Source of the DNA: CBDFGS01 sp965247255
Lineage (GTDB): Bacteria > Chloroflexota > Dehalococcoidia > Lucifugimonadales > CAUZJF01
Length of the DNA: 64,000 nt
Direction of reading: 5' to 3'
Assembly: GCA_965247255.1 (NCBI GenBank)
Contig: CBDFGS010000010.1
Coordinates: forward strand, 248,001-312,000
The position numbers were made by a program, and so were the translations under genes. This document shows, one piece after another, positions 54,712-63,641 of this stretch. Under the pieces are notes generated by a model. It searched no databases and was not told the origin of the DNA. It was given only the letters and a program-made list of their open reading frames with translations. Position 1 is the stretch's first letter; every line of letters starts with the position of its first letter.

Positions 54712-54748
54712 TTAGTATGCGCATTGAACATGGCGATGTGCGTACTAA
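54712..54748. promoter_or_regulatory. Candidate operator: long imperfect palindrome before the iron ABC importer
   Basis: TTAGTATGCGCAT (54712-54724) and ATGTGCGTACTAA (54736-54748) are inverted with 11 of 13 matches and an 11-base centre. It lies just upstream of the binding-protein start (54766), downstream of a TTGACA at 54672-54677 that lacks a good -10. The position suits an iron-responsive repressor such as Fur or DtxR, but neither consensus is matched, so this is inference; an RNA hairpin in the leader is the alternative. Confidence 0.5.
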
Positions 54749-54765
54749 CCGATCGGAGTTTGCGC

Positions 54766-55833
54766 TTGTCAGACGATTTGCTTTCGCGAAAGCTTCGAGC
54801 GACTTTCATCCCCTGTCTCGCGACTCTTGCTCTAGCCGCCTTGGCCGCGTGCGCCGACGGCGGCCCCGAGACCACGTCTGAACCGAGTGCTAGAGAGCCG
54901 GCAGACCCCGGCTCTCTGGTTGTCTACTCCGGGCGAAGCAAGTCCCTGGTTGAACCGATCATCGAGCAGTTCGCCGACACGTCTGGCATCGACGTCAGCA
55001 TCAAGTACGGCGAAACGGCTGAGATCGCCGCCATCCTGCTGGAGGAAGGCAAGCGGTCTCCTGCCGACGTTTTCTTCGCCCAGGACCCGGGCGGCCTGGC
55101 CGCCGTGACGGAGATGCTGGATACGCTCCCCGACGGGGTCCTGGGCCAGGTGCCCCGGTGGGCGAGGTCTCCGAAGGGTGAATGGGTCGGTATCTCCGGG
55201 CGCGCGAGAGTGATCGTATATAACACCGAGTCCGTGAGCCCATCCGATATTCCCTCGTCGATGAAGGGATTCGCAGACCCGAAATGGAGGGGCCGGGTGG
55301 GTTGGCCGCCCACTAATGGCTCGTTCCAGGCCATGGTCACCGCTATGCGGATACTCTGGGGAGAGAGCGAGACCCGAGCCTGGCTGAACAATATCCAAGC
55401 CAATGCGCCGACCGTGTATCCCAAGAACACTCCGGTGGTGGCCGCGGTCGGTGCAGGCGAGGTCGACGTCGGGTTTGTGAATCACTACTACCTCTACCGC
55501 TTCCTTCAGGAGAGTGGGGATGGTTTCAGCGCCCGCAATCACCACCTGACTGCAGGCGGGCCCGGGACCTTGGTGCTCGTTGCCGGTACAGGCATACTCA
55601 AGACTGCGCGGAACCGGGAGAACGCCGAGAGGTTCATCACTTTCATGCTCTCTAAGGTAGCCCAGCAGTACTTCGCGAGCCGAACACTCGAGTACCCGCT
55701 CGTGGATGGCGTAATGACGCACCGGCTCCTGCGACCGCTAAGCGAGATCAAGAATCCCGAGGTCGACGTGGCCTCCCTTGCCGACCTTAAAGGCACTCAG
55801 GACCTGCTGAGAGAGGTGGGCCTCATACCGTGA
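54766..55833 (+). CDS. Iron(III)-type ABC transporter substrate-binding lipoprotein
   Basis: A 355-residue binding protein of the FbpA/FutA class. Signal peptide with lipobox ALAAC, then LVVYSGRSKSLVEPIIEQFADTSGIDV, ILLEEGKRSPADVFFAQDPGGLAAV, PKWRGRVGWPPTNGSFQAMVTAMR, and the adjacent tyrosines of VGFVNHYYLYRFLQE that bind iron in the family. GGAG lies seven bases before TTG 54766; starts at 54724-54736 would lie in the palindrome and lack a signal-like n-region. Captures ferric iron outside the membrane for the permease and ATPase encoded next. Thiamine or other anion transport is a less likely alternative. Confidence 0.9.
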   Translation: MSDDLLSRKLRATFIPCLATLALAALAACADGGPETTSEPSAREPADPGSLVVYSGRSKSLVEPIIEQFADTSGIDVSIKYGETAEIAAILLEEGKRSPADVFFAQDPGGLAAVTEMLDTLPDGVLGQVPRWARSPKGEWVGISGRARVIVYNTESVSPSDIPSSMKGFADPKWRGRVGWPPTNGSFQAMVTAMRILWGESETRAWLNNIQANAPTVYPKNTPVVAAVGAGEVDVGFVNHYYLYRFLQESGDGFSARNHHLTAGGPGTLVLVAGTGILKTARNRENAERFITFMLSKVAQQYFASRTLEYPLVDGVMTHRLLRPLSEIKNPEVDVASLADLKGTQDLLREVGLIP

Positions 55834-55839
55834 GCGCGC

Positions 55840-57486
55840 ATGGCGAGTGAATCACCGGCCCTTGCTGCTGAAGCGGGACGGCGTAGATTCCCGGAGCGCT
55901 TTCGGCGGACGCGGACTCATGCCCCGCCGGTCGCGATCTGGCTGCCGGCATTACTTGTAGCATCGGCAGCGGCGCTACCTCTTGTCTACCTGCTCTTCCG
56001 TAGCGCCGGCGCCACAGATGAGGCATGGTCTCTGCTGCTGCGCCTCCGTACCGCGCAGATCCTAGCGCGGTCACTGTTGCTCGCTGCCACGGTCACGGCC
56101 GTTTCAACTGCGATGGCTGTGCCCCTCGCGTGGCTGATCGTCAGGACCGACATCCCTTCACGACGCCTCTGGGCTGTGCTCACGGCGCTCCCGCTCGTAA
56201 TCCCCAGCTACGTGGGCGCCTTCCTGTTGGTCTCGGCGATCGGTCCGAAGGGGTTATTGCAATCTACACTTCTGGCACCCCTGGGAATCGAGAGGTTGCC
56301 GAGCGTTTACGGGCTGGGGGGCGCCGCATTGACGCTCTCCTTGCTCAGCTACCCGTACATCCTTCTCACCGTCAGAGGAGCGCTGGCGAACCTCGACCCG
56401 GCCCTCGAGGAGGCCGCGCGCAGTCTTGGACTGGGCCGGATGTCGGTCTTTTTGCGAGTCACACTTCCTCAGCTCCGCCCGGCCATCGCTTCGGGAGGTC
56501 TCTTGGTCTCCCTGTATGCTCTCAGCGATTTCGGAGCGGTCTCTCTTCTCAGGTATGAGACATTCACATGGGCGATCTACCAGCAGTATCAGAACGCGTT
56601 CGACCGCGGCGTTGCGGCCGTCCTCTCCCTTGTGCTGGTAGGACTGGCCGTCATGATCCTGGTGAGCGAGCAGCGTTCCAGAGGCGGTCGAAAGTACCAC
56701 CGCGCGAGCAGCGGGGCGGCCCGGCCTATGACGCTCGTTAGGCTGGGACGTTGGAAGTGGCCCGCATTGGCCTTCTGCGTAGCCGTCGTAACGGCGGCAC
56801 TCGTCGTTCCGATAGCGCTGCTGGTCTATTGGCTCGCTCGTGGGATTGTGTCGGGGGAGCCGCTGCTGCTGCTCTGGGCCGCTACCCGCAACTCCATATA
56901 TGTGTCGGCGCTCACCGCCATCGTCGCGGTGGGTTGCTCACTCCCAGTCGCGGTTCTGGTAGCGCGGTATCCCAGTGCGTTCAGCCGATTCGTGGAGAGA
57001 GTGAGCTTCACCGGATACGCCCTGCCCGGCGTCGTTGTAGCTTTGTCGCTTGTCTTCTTCGGAATCAACGTGGCGGTGCCGATTTACCAGACGGTATGGC
57101 TGCTGTTGCTCGCCTACCTTGTGCTGTTTCTGCCAGCGGCCATCGGCGCCACTAGAGCTGCGGTCCTTCAGGTCAACCCCGCGCTCGAAGAGGCTGCTCG
57201 GGGACTGGGGCGCGCTCCGCTGCACGCGATGCTGACCGTGACCGCTCCGCTGGTAAGATCGGGGGTGTTTGCGGGCGGGACCCTGGTGTTTCTTCTGACG
57301 ATGAAAGAGCTACCGGCCACGCTGATTCTGAGTCCGCTAGGTTTCAATACACTGGCTACTGAGATCTGGTCGGCATCGTCCGAGGCGTTCTTCGCGCAAG
57401 CTGCCGCGCCCGCGTTAACGCTCGTCGCCATCTCCGCGCTGGTGATGGTGATGCTGATGCTTCGAGACAGAAGGGCGTGGTCGTGA
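55840..57486 (+). CDS. Iron(III)-type ABC transporter permease (fused, two transport domains)
   Basis: A 548-residue inner-membrane protein with about twelve helices in two homologous halves, as in FbpB. Each half has an EAA loop contacting the ATPase: NLDPALEEAARSLGLGRMSVFLRVTLP and VNPALEEAARGLGRAPLHAMLTVTAP. ATG 55840 lies 6 bases after the binding-protein gene; the 3' end overlaps the ATPase gene by 10 bases. Forms the membrane path for the cargo delivered by the lipoprotein upstream. Confidence 0.93.
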   Translation: MASESPALAAEAGRRRFPERFRRTRTHAPPVAIWLPALLVASAAALPLVYLLFRSAGATDEAWSLLLRLRTAQILARSLLLAATVTAVSTAMAVPLAWLIVRTDIPSRRLWAVLTALPLVIPSYVGAFLLVSAIGPKGLLQSTLLAPLGIERLPSVYGLGGAALTLSLLSYPYILLTVRGALANLDPALEEAARSLGLGRMSVFLRVTLPQLRPAIASGGLLVSLYALSDFGAVSLLRYETFTWAIYQQYQNAFDRGVAAVLSLVLVGLAVMILVSEQRSRGGRKYHRASSGAARPMTLVRLGRWKWPALAFCVAVVTAALVVPIALLVYWLARGIVSGEPLLLLWAATRNSIYVSALTAIVAVGCSLPVAVLVARYPSAFSRFVERVSFTGYALPGVVVALSLVFFGINVAVPIYQTVWLLLLAYLVLFLPAAIGATRAAVLQVNPALEEAARGLGRAPLHAMLTVTAPLVRSGVFAGGTLVFLLTMKELPATLILSPLGFNTLATEIWSASSEAFFAQAAAPALTLVAISALVMVMLMLRDRRAWS

Positions 57487-58565
57487 GCGAGCCCCTGGTC
57501 GAATGCGTAGGCGTGACCAAGAGGTTCGATGGCGTGGCGGTGGTCGACCGAGTAAGCCTGGCCCTGGAGCCGGGCGAGATTCTTTCGATACTTGGACCAA
57601 GCGGGTGCGGGAAAACGACGACGTTGCGACTTATTGCGGGCTTCGAACGTGCAGACGAGGGAGAAGTCCGAATTCAAGGACGCCTCGTCTCCGCGGTAGG
57701 GACGCAGGTACCGCCCGAGCGTCGCAACGTCGGCATGGTTATTCAAGAATACGCACTGTTCCCACACCTGCGGGTGGCCCAGAATATCGTATTTGGGCTC
57801 CGCAACAAGTCCGGAGGCGACGCCAACGATCGGCTGGCCGAGCTTTTAGACCTGGTAGGACTGGTCGGCCTAGAGCGCCGTTATCCCCATGAGCTATCAG
57901 GGGGCCAGCAGCAGCGCGTAGCGCTGGCGCGTACGCTGGCCCCAAAGCCGGTTACAGTCCTGCTCGACGAGCCGTTCAGCAACCTGGATGCCACGATGCG
58001 CACGGACCTTCGACACGAGGTCGAGCGCATCTTGCGGGAGAGCGGCACGGCCGCCATCTTCGTAACGCACGACCGCGAAGAGGCGTTCGCGATGGCGGAC
58101 CGGATCGCCGTAATGAGACAGGGGCGCATCGATCAGATCGACACGCCGGACACGCTTTACCACGCCCCCGCGACCCGTTTCGTCGCCGGAATCTCAGGGA
58201 TGAGCGACTTCCTCTCTGGCGTGACGCGCGGCGAGAGGGTCGACACGGAACTCGGCCAGTTCGGGTGGACAGGCAACGGGCAGGAATTCCCCGAAGCCAC
58301 GCCGGTCGATCTGCTCGTACGACTAGACGACTTTCAGATCGTCCCGGACCCCAAGGGCAGGTCCGAAGTCGTGTCGCGAGAGTTTCGAGGCGATGAGATC
58401 ATCCTGTCCGTGAGCGTGCCTTCAGGAGAGACCTTGAGGTGCCGGAGGCACCACTACTCGACCCTTCCGATCGGAGCGCGGGTCTCCCTGTTCTCAACCA
58501 GGCCGGCCCCTTTCGTAGCATTCGGACGGCCGGACGCAACTGCGCCAGGCCCGGAGACCAACTAG
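57477..58565 (+). CDS. Iron(III)-type ABC transporter ATPase
   Basis: A 362-residue ATPase of the FbpC/PotA group. Walker A GPSGCGKTTTL, Q-loop VIQEYALFPHL, signature LSGGQQQRVALARTL, Walker B VTVLLDEPFSNLD, switch His FVTHDREEAFAMADRI, and a C-terminal TOBE-like regulatory domain of about 100 residues. The GTG at 57477 overlaps the permease gene; GTG 57483 is an equivalent alternative. Convergent, with an 8-base gap, to the next gene. Confidence 0.93.
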   Translation: MVVSEPLVECVGVTKRFDGVAVVDRVSLALEPGEILSILGPSGCGKTTTLRLIAGFERADEGEVRIQGRLVSAVGTQVPPERRNVGMVIQEYALFPHLRVAQNIVFGLRNKSGGDANDRLAELLDLVGLVGLERRYPHELSGGQQQRVALARTLAPKPVTVLLDEPFSNLDATMRTDLRHEVERILRESGTAAIFVTHDREEAFAMADRIAVMRQGRIDQIDTPDTLYHAPATRFVAGISGMSDFLSGVTRGERVDTELGQFGWTGNGQEFPEATPVDLLVRLDDFQIVPDPKGRSEVVSREFRGDEIILSVSVPSGETLRCRRHHYSTLPIGARVSLFSTRPAPFVAFGRPDATAPGPETN

Positions 58566-58573
58566 GCAGGCGG

Positions 58574-58996
58574 TCACGGCCTCTTTTCGCCCTCCATGTG
58601 ACGTTGTGCCTGCGCGATAGACTCCGCCCACTGGCGCAGCTGCTTGGGGTCGATAGGGACACCCTGCAACACTTCGCCGTCGATGGCCTGATCTAAAAGA
58701 TGGGCCAGATTCTCTTCGCGTCTGTTGACGCGCGTCTGCATGATGATTACATCGCTCAGGAGCCTCTTCATGTCCGCCGTCAGTTGGGCAAATGTGGAGT
58801 CCTCTGACTCTTCCGCCGTGGGGAGATCCAGCGAACGCTGCAACACAGTCAGCAGTTCCAGGCGGAGCATGTTCCATTGGAAGGTGCATTGGAGCAACCA
58901 TGAAAGCTCCTGTGGCTTGATCGAGAACTGGCCTTCTTCGCCAACCTCGCCCGCAGCTCTGACGTAATCCTGAGTCGGGCCTTGACTATCGGACAT
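58574..58996 (-). CDS. Hypothetical helical protein (140 residues)
   Basis: I do not recognise this protein. It is polar, predicted helical, without signal peptide or membrane helix: FSIKPQELSWLLQCTFQWNMLR, LLTVLQRSLDLPTAEESE, FAQLTADMKRLLSDVIIMQTRV and LRQWAESIAQAQRHMEGEKRP. ATG 58996 is preceded by AAAGGAGG 11 bases upstream, a strong site that decides the start although the frame stays open to 59395. It follows the amidohydrolase gene by 150 bases on the same strand. Confidence 0.72.
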   Translation of the reverse strand: MSDSQGPTQDYVRAAGEVGEEGQFSIKPQELSWLLQCTFQWNMLRLELLTVLQRSLDLPTAEESEDSTFAQLTADMKRLLSDVIIMQTRVNRREENLAHLLDQAIDGEVLQGVPIDPKQLRQWAESIAQAQRHMEGEKRP

Positions 58997-59148
58997 GAGC
59001 AGGCGGGCCTCCTTTGAAATGTGCGCATCCATAGGCGCAGATGGAGTCGATTGCAGCGCGATGAAACAATACGGCTTTAACAAGATACGAACGGCGGGAA
59101 CGAGCAGATTCGGCCCGAGAAGGCTCCGGACGGATTGGCCGGCGTAGT

Positions 59149-60267
59149 CTAGATGCCGAGGACCCGCGCGGCGGCGCCACCCATTATGTTGGCCACGTCG
59201 TCCGGCGTGAGGAAGTCGCAGTATTTCTCGATCCAGTCCCTGGACTGACGGTACGTGCAGAACCGGTTCTGGAAGGGCATGTCGGTCCCCCAGAGCAGGC
59301 GTCCGGAACCCACGCGCTCGACCATCTCCTGGAGCGTTGGCCAGACCTCCCTGTACGGGAAATCGAACAGGTCGCCGAGTCGCACGGGGAAACACACCTC
59401 AAGGCTCAGGTTGGGGTTCTCGAACGGCGCCCAAACGGCATCGGGCAGGACTATTCGGTCCCCGTCAACGAACAAACGCCAAGGGAACCCGTGGGTGATG
59501 CTGGCCGTGCTGCCTGGATAGCGTTCCATCCACCGCACCAGGAGCGCCAGCTCGTTCAGGTACCCCTTGCGCTGAGCTTCGAGGGACGGAGAGCCCATCT
59601 CAAGCTCGGGTCCGGTGCCCAAAGTGAAGAAGATAGGAACGCCGAGAGAGGTGGCCGCCTCCCAAAACGGCCTGTAGGAGCCATCGTCCCAGGGTTCAGG
59701 ACTCGTCATGTAGCCGGTGGGATTGAACTTGATTGCATGCAGCCCATCGTTTGTAATTGCAGCCGTCATCTCTCGTATCACCGAGGCTGCATCATCGCGA
59801 ATACGCCACTCGTCGACGGGGGCCATCGCGCGAAGACGGTCGGGGAAGCGCTGCACGCACTCAGCCAAATATGAGCTGTCCCTCACGAGCATGGGGTCTG
59901 TATGTATCAGGCCTACGTCGACGTCGGCGTAGTCCATCTCGCAGGTCAGGCTGTAAGGCGTGTACTCCCCGTCTCTAAGGTTCGGCGGGAAGAAGTACTT
60001 TGTGTACTCCTCATCTCCAACATTCCAGACCACGCGTCCGCGAGGCTTGTTGATGCGGAACCTAACATCCGGCAGGGCGTCCAGCTGCCGGGCGCTTTGA
60101 GGCGCCAGTACCTCCGACGAGGCGGGTGCGCGATCTCGAATTCGCCACGCCGGCTGGTGGTGCCTCGCGTGGGCCGCCTGGACCCATCTCAGATGCTCTT
60201 CGCCGCTCGCATGTCCGCGAGCGCTGTCGACCGGGGGGAAGCTGTACACATGCGAATCGATGATCAT
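59149..60267 (-). CDS. Amidohydrolase family 2 protein
   Basis: A 372-residue TIM-barrel metal enzyme. First-strand motif MIIDSHVYSFPP (the second histidine of the usual HxH is replaced by Tyr), MDYADVDVGLIHTDP, GLHAIKFNPTGY, STASITHGFPW and the terminal Asp in LLWGTDMPFQNRFCTY. Related enzymes include decarboxylases and hydrolases acting on aromatic or carboxylated compounds. The HVY instead of HxH is odd and could reduce or change metal binding. It is the second member of this family in the window (other at 19780-20613). Confidence 0.86.
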   Translation of the reverse strand: MIIDSHVYSFPPVDSARGHASGEEHLRWVQAAHARHHQPAWRIRDRAPASSEVLAPQSARQLDALPDVRFRINKPRGRVVWNVGDEEYTKYFFPPNLRDGEYTPYSLTCEMDYADVDVGLIHTDPMLVRDSSYLAECVQRFPDRLRAMAPVDEWRIRDDAASVIREMTAAITNDGLHAIKFNPTGYMTSPEPWDDGSYRPFWEAATSLGVPIFFTLGTGPELEMGSPSLEAQRKGYLNELALLVRWMERYPGSTASITHGFPWRLFVDGDRIVLPDAVWAPFENPNLSLEVCFPVRLGDLFDFPYREVWPTLQEMVERVGSGRLLWGTDMPFQNRFCTYRQSRDWIEKYCDFLTPDDVANIMGGAAARVLGI

Positions 60268-60290
60268 CGGACGTTCTCGTTACCCGGCCA

Positions 60291-60299
60291 AGACTAGCA
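60291..60299 (-). promoter_or_regulatory. Extended -10 (TGCTAGTCT) of the minus-strand amidohydrolase
   Basis: Minus-strand TGCTAGTCT 24 bases before the ATG at 60267; -35 not evident. Confidence 0.38.
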
Positions 60300-60389
60300 G
60301 ATGCGCCAGCCCGCGCCGAAGTATACAGCGACACGATAAGCTTCGGTTGCGGGCCGCCTTGCTACTCCGCGAGGGACTTTCTTCGAAAG

Positions 60390-61178
60390 CTAAGGCCCCT
60401 GGCTTCTGCTTGGGTGCAACTCTTGCCAGATCTCGACAAATGCAGGAGAGCGCGGCTCCAGCCTGAACGCGGTAATGTAGAGAAGCCGGACCAGGAGGAA
60501 CAGGCCTATTGCCGCATTCCCGGTTAGATCGGCAAGCTCATTGAGGACTCCGGAATCGGTTGGAATGATGAGACTCCCGTCCTGGTCCGTGCCGGCAGTC
60601 TCGGAGCTTACCGAGGGGAAAACGCCGCGGGCTCCACTGGCGCCGGACGGCCCGATCTGGTTTGTCGTAAGATGCTGCGCTATCCAGCCCTGCGACGTGA
60701 CGAGTTCAGCCGGGGATAGGTCTTCGAGGACCTTAGTGATGTTCAGTTTCACCTGGTCCACCGTGTAGCGCCAATTGGTCATGTCGAGTCGGCGCGCCTG
60801 GAGGTCGTCTCTACTCCATGGTATCCCGAACGAACGCGAGAACTGGTCGGCTCTACTCCGCTTGACATGCTCAAGCGCCTTAAGGCGGTGGCTATCTTCG
60901 ATGTGAGTGGACTCGAGGATATCGACTAACAACGACGCATCCTCGGACGGCTTCCATTTTCGGAGGGCGAAATACCAGGTCACCAGGTTATCCAACGCAG
61001 ATGCGGCCTGGGCTGATACCTCCAACCCAACACTTAGGCTCTCCGAAGCGGAGAGCTTCCCGGATATCCGATCGCAAAGGAGTTTCGCCACGGTGTAGTA
61101 GTGGCCGATTCCGAACTCCAGGTACGCGTCCAGGAATTGCTTGTTACGCTGGCTTGATTCCGAGCTAGGGTCTGCCAA
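60390..61178 (-). CDS. Hypothetical protein with a C-terminal hydrophobic segment
   Basis: A 262-residue protein of unknown family. The N-terminal 150 residues look helical and polar (LDAYLEFGIGHYYTVAKLL, LEHVKRSRADQFSRSFGIPW); a low-complexity Gly/Ser linker follows (about 175-195); residues about 220-242 are hydrophobic (GNAAIGLFLLVRLLYITAF) and may be a membrane helix. The TTG start has GAGG seven bases upstream, and a very good promoter lies at 61255-61284, so I think the gene is real. Confidence 0.72.
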   Translation of the reverse strand: MADPSSESSQRNKQFLDAYLEFGIGHYYTVAKLLCDRISGKLSASESLSVGLEVSAQAASALDNLVTWYFALRKWKPSEDASLLVDILESTHIEDSHRLKALEHVKRSRADQFSRSFGIPWSRDDLQARRLDMTNWRYTVDQVKLNITKVLEDLSPAELVTSQGWIAQHLTTNQIGPSGASGARGVFPSVSSETAGTDQDGSLIIPTDSGVLNELADLTGNAAIGLFLLVRLLYITAFRLEPRSPAFVEIWQELHPSRSQGP

Positions 61179-61254
61179 TCCGAAACCTCAACCGGCCCGA
61201 AAGCGGGCAGCTCGATGTCTGTGCCTTGGGGGGAAATGAGACCCGGCAACAGGG

Positions 61255-61284
61255 ATTATAGCGAACGGTGGGTATAGCTGACAA
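61255..61284 (-). promoter_or_regulatory. Promoter TTGTCA-N18-TATAAT before the 262-residue hypothetical gene
   Basis: Minus-strand TTGTCA (61284-61279), 18-base spacer and perfect TATAAT (61260-61255), about 77 bases before the TTG start. Confidence 0.68.
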
Positions 61285-61317
61285 TCGAGTTAGCCCCATG
61301 CAAGGTCCCAAGTATGG

Positions 61318-62082
61318 CTAGCTATGCAGACTTGCCCGCATGAAAATCTCACGCTTGCTAGGTTCTCCGTAGCCTTCTATCCGCGTAGGGTCGAGACCCG
61401 GGCCGTCAGTCGCAGCCCGCACAATCTCCTTGTTAAAGGTGCTGGCCATCTCTCCGTTCAAATACAGGTCCAGCGACAGCCACGTGCACTCCTCAATCTC
61501 CTCTTCCTGCCTCGTTATGCGCTCGGTGAGTGGAGTCAGTCGGCATACCATGTAGATATCGGACTTACCGTAACGGTAACCGTGCTGATGCCTGAAACAT
61601 ACTACCGATTCAAATCTAGTCTCCACGCCGGTCTCCTCGAACACCTCCCTGACCACTCCGTCGGCGAGATGCTCTCCGGCGTGCAGCAGTCCCCCGGGAA
61701 GCTTGAATCCGCCACGGCCTGCCGGGCCGATGCGCTTTTCCCGGACAACGAGAATCTCGTCGTTCCGGTTCACCACAACTCCTCCGGCGCCAACGTAATG
61801 CGAAGCGTAGGGTGGGACAAAGGCGTTATCCGTTAGCCTCCGCGTCATCATCACGTACGATTCGCCCGAGTGGTGAAAATTAAATCGCTCTTCAGCGGCG
61901 ATAGGTATCAGGCTGGCCTTGGACACTGCGATCTCCAACCAGACTACTTTGTAGCCACTCTCAGTCCACTGCTCCAGCGATCGCCGAAGGTGGACACGAA
62001 ACTCGTCTGGATCGTGGGGAAGGGAATCCGAGGAAACCGCTGTACCACCGAACGCATCGGCCCTCGCTTCAAGCTCTTCCAC
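61318..62082 (-). CDS. Nudix hydrolase with N-terminal pre-Nudix domain
   Basis: A 254-residue hydrolase of nucleoside diphosphate-linked compounds. The Nudix box GLLHAGEHLADGVVREVFEETGV is complete (G-x5-E-x7-REVFEETGV). The about 90 residues before it resemble the pre-Nudix domain of plant NUDT6-like and vertebrate GFG-type proteins. GTG 62082 has AGGAGG eight bases upstream. Substrate (NADH, ADP-ribose or other) unknown. It stands 95 bases after the coiled-coil gene on the same strand. Confidence 0.88.
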   Translation of the reverse strand: MEELEARADAFGGTAVSSDSLPHDPDEFRVHLRRSLEQWTESGYKVVWLEIAVSKASLIPIAAEERFNFHHSGESYVMMTRRLTDNAFVPPYASHYVGAGGVVVNRNDEILVVREKRIGPAGRGGFKLPGGLLHAGEHLADGVVREVFEETGVETRFESVVCFRHQHGYRYGKSDIYMVCRLTPLTERITRQEEEIEECTWLSLDLYLNGEMASTFNKEIVRAATDGPGLDPTRIEGYGEPSKREIFMRASLHS

Positions 62083-62177
62083 CTTAGCGACCTCCTTCAG
62101 CTAATATAAGGACCAGAACGTAGATTACCCGGGCGCGAGATTGGCTCGGAAACGAACGCGGGTTGCTCGCCCCAAGT

Positions 62178-62696
62178 TTACAGGTCCTGCGGCCTCGATT
62201 GACGTAATCGGCCGCTGAGACTCCTCCACCAAGGCTTGTTGAGGTCTTTGCGGCGGCGGCGGCGGGACTGATGCCCGCGCACCTCCCGCGACTCATCTTC
62301 AGCTTGCGCCAACTGGTTGGCCAAGCTTGCAATCTGTAGTCTCAATTGCCCGAGTTCGTCCCTTGTTTGGCTCTCGGTTTGACTTGCCGCGGGAGTGCTG
62401 TCGGCTTCCGCTATGTCTGCGCCCTCTCCGCTGTCGGCTCTGAAAACCCGTTCCAGCGACTCCACTCTCGCTTCCAGCGCATTTGCGTCTGAGGGGCCGG
62501 GCGAGGAGCCTGACTCAACGGGACTTCCATTTTCTGCAAGCTGCCGGGTCAACTCCTCCACCCTGGCCTCCAGCTCACCCACACGGAGCATGGCCTCGCC
62601 GTACTTGAGTATCAGCGCACCGAAGTCAGGGCCGCCTTCGGACCCCCGGGCCTGGTCTGGCGTGGTCGATTGCTCCGGTTGCTCTCTCGTTTCCAT
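62178..62696 (-). CDS. Hypothetical coiled-coil protein (172 residues)
   Basis: No family recognised. Heptad-rich segments MLRVGELEARVEELTRQLAENG, ALEARVESLERVFRADSG and ELGQLRLQIASLANQLAQAEDE predict coiled coils separated by Ser/Pro/Glu-rich linkers; the end is strongly basic (SRRRRRKDLNKPWWRSLSGRLRQSR), possibly binding membrane or nucleic acid. ATG 62696 has AGGTGG four bases upstream. It lies 36 bases after prmC and is probably co-transcribed with it. Confidence 0.72.
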   Translation of the reverse strand: METREQPEQSTTPDQARGSEGGPDFGALILKYGEAMLRVGELEARVEELTRQLAENGSPVESGSSPGPSDANALEARVESLERVFRADSGEGADIAEADSTPAASQTESQTRDELGQLRLQIASLANQLAQAEDESREVRGHQSRRRRRKDLNKPWWRSLSGRLRQSRPQDL

Positions 62697-62732
62697 AAAC
62701 CCACCTGACGCCTGTTCTGATTTATCGTCCTG

Positions 62733-63641
62733 TTAGCGTAACGCCGGTCCACGAACGGCTCGAGTCGTGATCGCGCCTGCGGGCGGTCCGTAAGGAGGCA
62801 CGCCGACCACGATCACCCGAGGCATCCCAAGAAGGTCACGCTCATACCAGACGAGGGCATCAGGAAACGCGTCCCGGCCGAGCTGAATCGCGCGCTCGAT
62901 GTGCTGCGGATCGGTCTCGACCAAGACTAGCCCCCCTGGGCGAATATGACCTTGCGCCTGAATGAGTAGCCTGGCCGTCGGCCCCAGCCCGTCCATGCCG
63001 CCGTCGATGGCGCTTCGGGGCTCTTGGCGCACCTCATCAGCGAGGCCCCCGATGTCCTCAGACGCTATATACGGAGGATTCGAGACGATCACATCGACGG
63101 TCGTGTTCAAACACCCCAGCAGGTCCGTCTGAACCAGATGCACTCGGTCTGAGAGATTATGTCGTTTCATATTGGCGTCGGCTACCAGTAGGGCCTCGCG
63201 GCTGGAGTCCGTTGCGTGCACCGTGGCGGAAGGCAGATGGCAAGCGAGAGCCACGGCAATCGCGCCGCTGCCCGTGCCTACGTCCAGAACCGTCAAGCGC
63301 CGGCCGGCATACTGACGGCAGTGCTGCAATGCGAGGTCGACGAGTAGCTCCGTCTCCTGCCGTGGGATGAGGACCGCAGCATCGACATACAGTTCGAGTC
63401 CATAGAACTCCCGATGGCCGAGCATGTAAAACAGAGGCTCGCCGCTGCTTCGTCGTTCTACGAGGCCGTCTATCCGGCCCTGCGCAGCGGCAGCGACCTC
63501 GTCGTTCAGTGACGCGAAAAACCCAGCCCTATCTAGAGCTGTGGCGTGGCGCACCATCGCCTCAGCTTCAATTGCCGGATCAGAGACGCTCTCTTCGGAC
63601 AGCAGTTGCGTCGCTCGGACCCACGATTCCCTGAGTTTCAA
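62733..63641 (-). CDS. prmC: Peptide chain release factor N5-glutamine methyltransferase
   Basis: A 302-residue SAM methyltransferase that methylates the GGQ glutamine of release factors, raising termination efficiency. N-terminal helical domain with YMLGHREFYGLELYVDAAVLIPRQETELLVD; SAM loop VLDVGTGSGAIAVALA; catalytic NPPY in DVIVSNPPYIASEDI. The TTG start overlaps the stop of prfA (TTGA), whose product is its substrate, a conserved arrangement. Confidence 0.94.
   Translation of the reverse strand: MKLRESWVRATQLLSEESVSDPAIEAEAMVRHATALDRAGFFASLNDEVAAAAQGRIDGLVERRSSGEPLFYMLGHREFYGLELYVDAAVLIPRQETELLVDLALQHCRQYAGRRLTVLDVGTGSGAIAVALACHLPSATVHATDSSREALLVADANMKRHNLSDRVHLVQTDLLGCLNTTVDVIVSNPPYIASEDIGGLADEVRQEPRSAIDGGMDGLGPTARLLIQAQGHIRPGGLVLVETDPQHIERAIQLGRDAFPDALVWYERDLLGMPRVIVVGVPPYGPPAGAITTRAVRGPALR

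Noticed and set aside
54724..54765. Longer start of the iron-binding lipoprotein
   Set aside because: These codons lie in the palindrome, lack a ribosome-binding site and would spoil the signal peptide; TTG 54766 has GGAG at seven bases.
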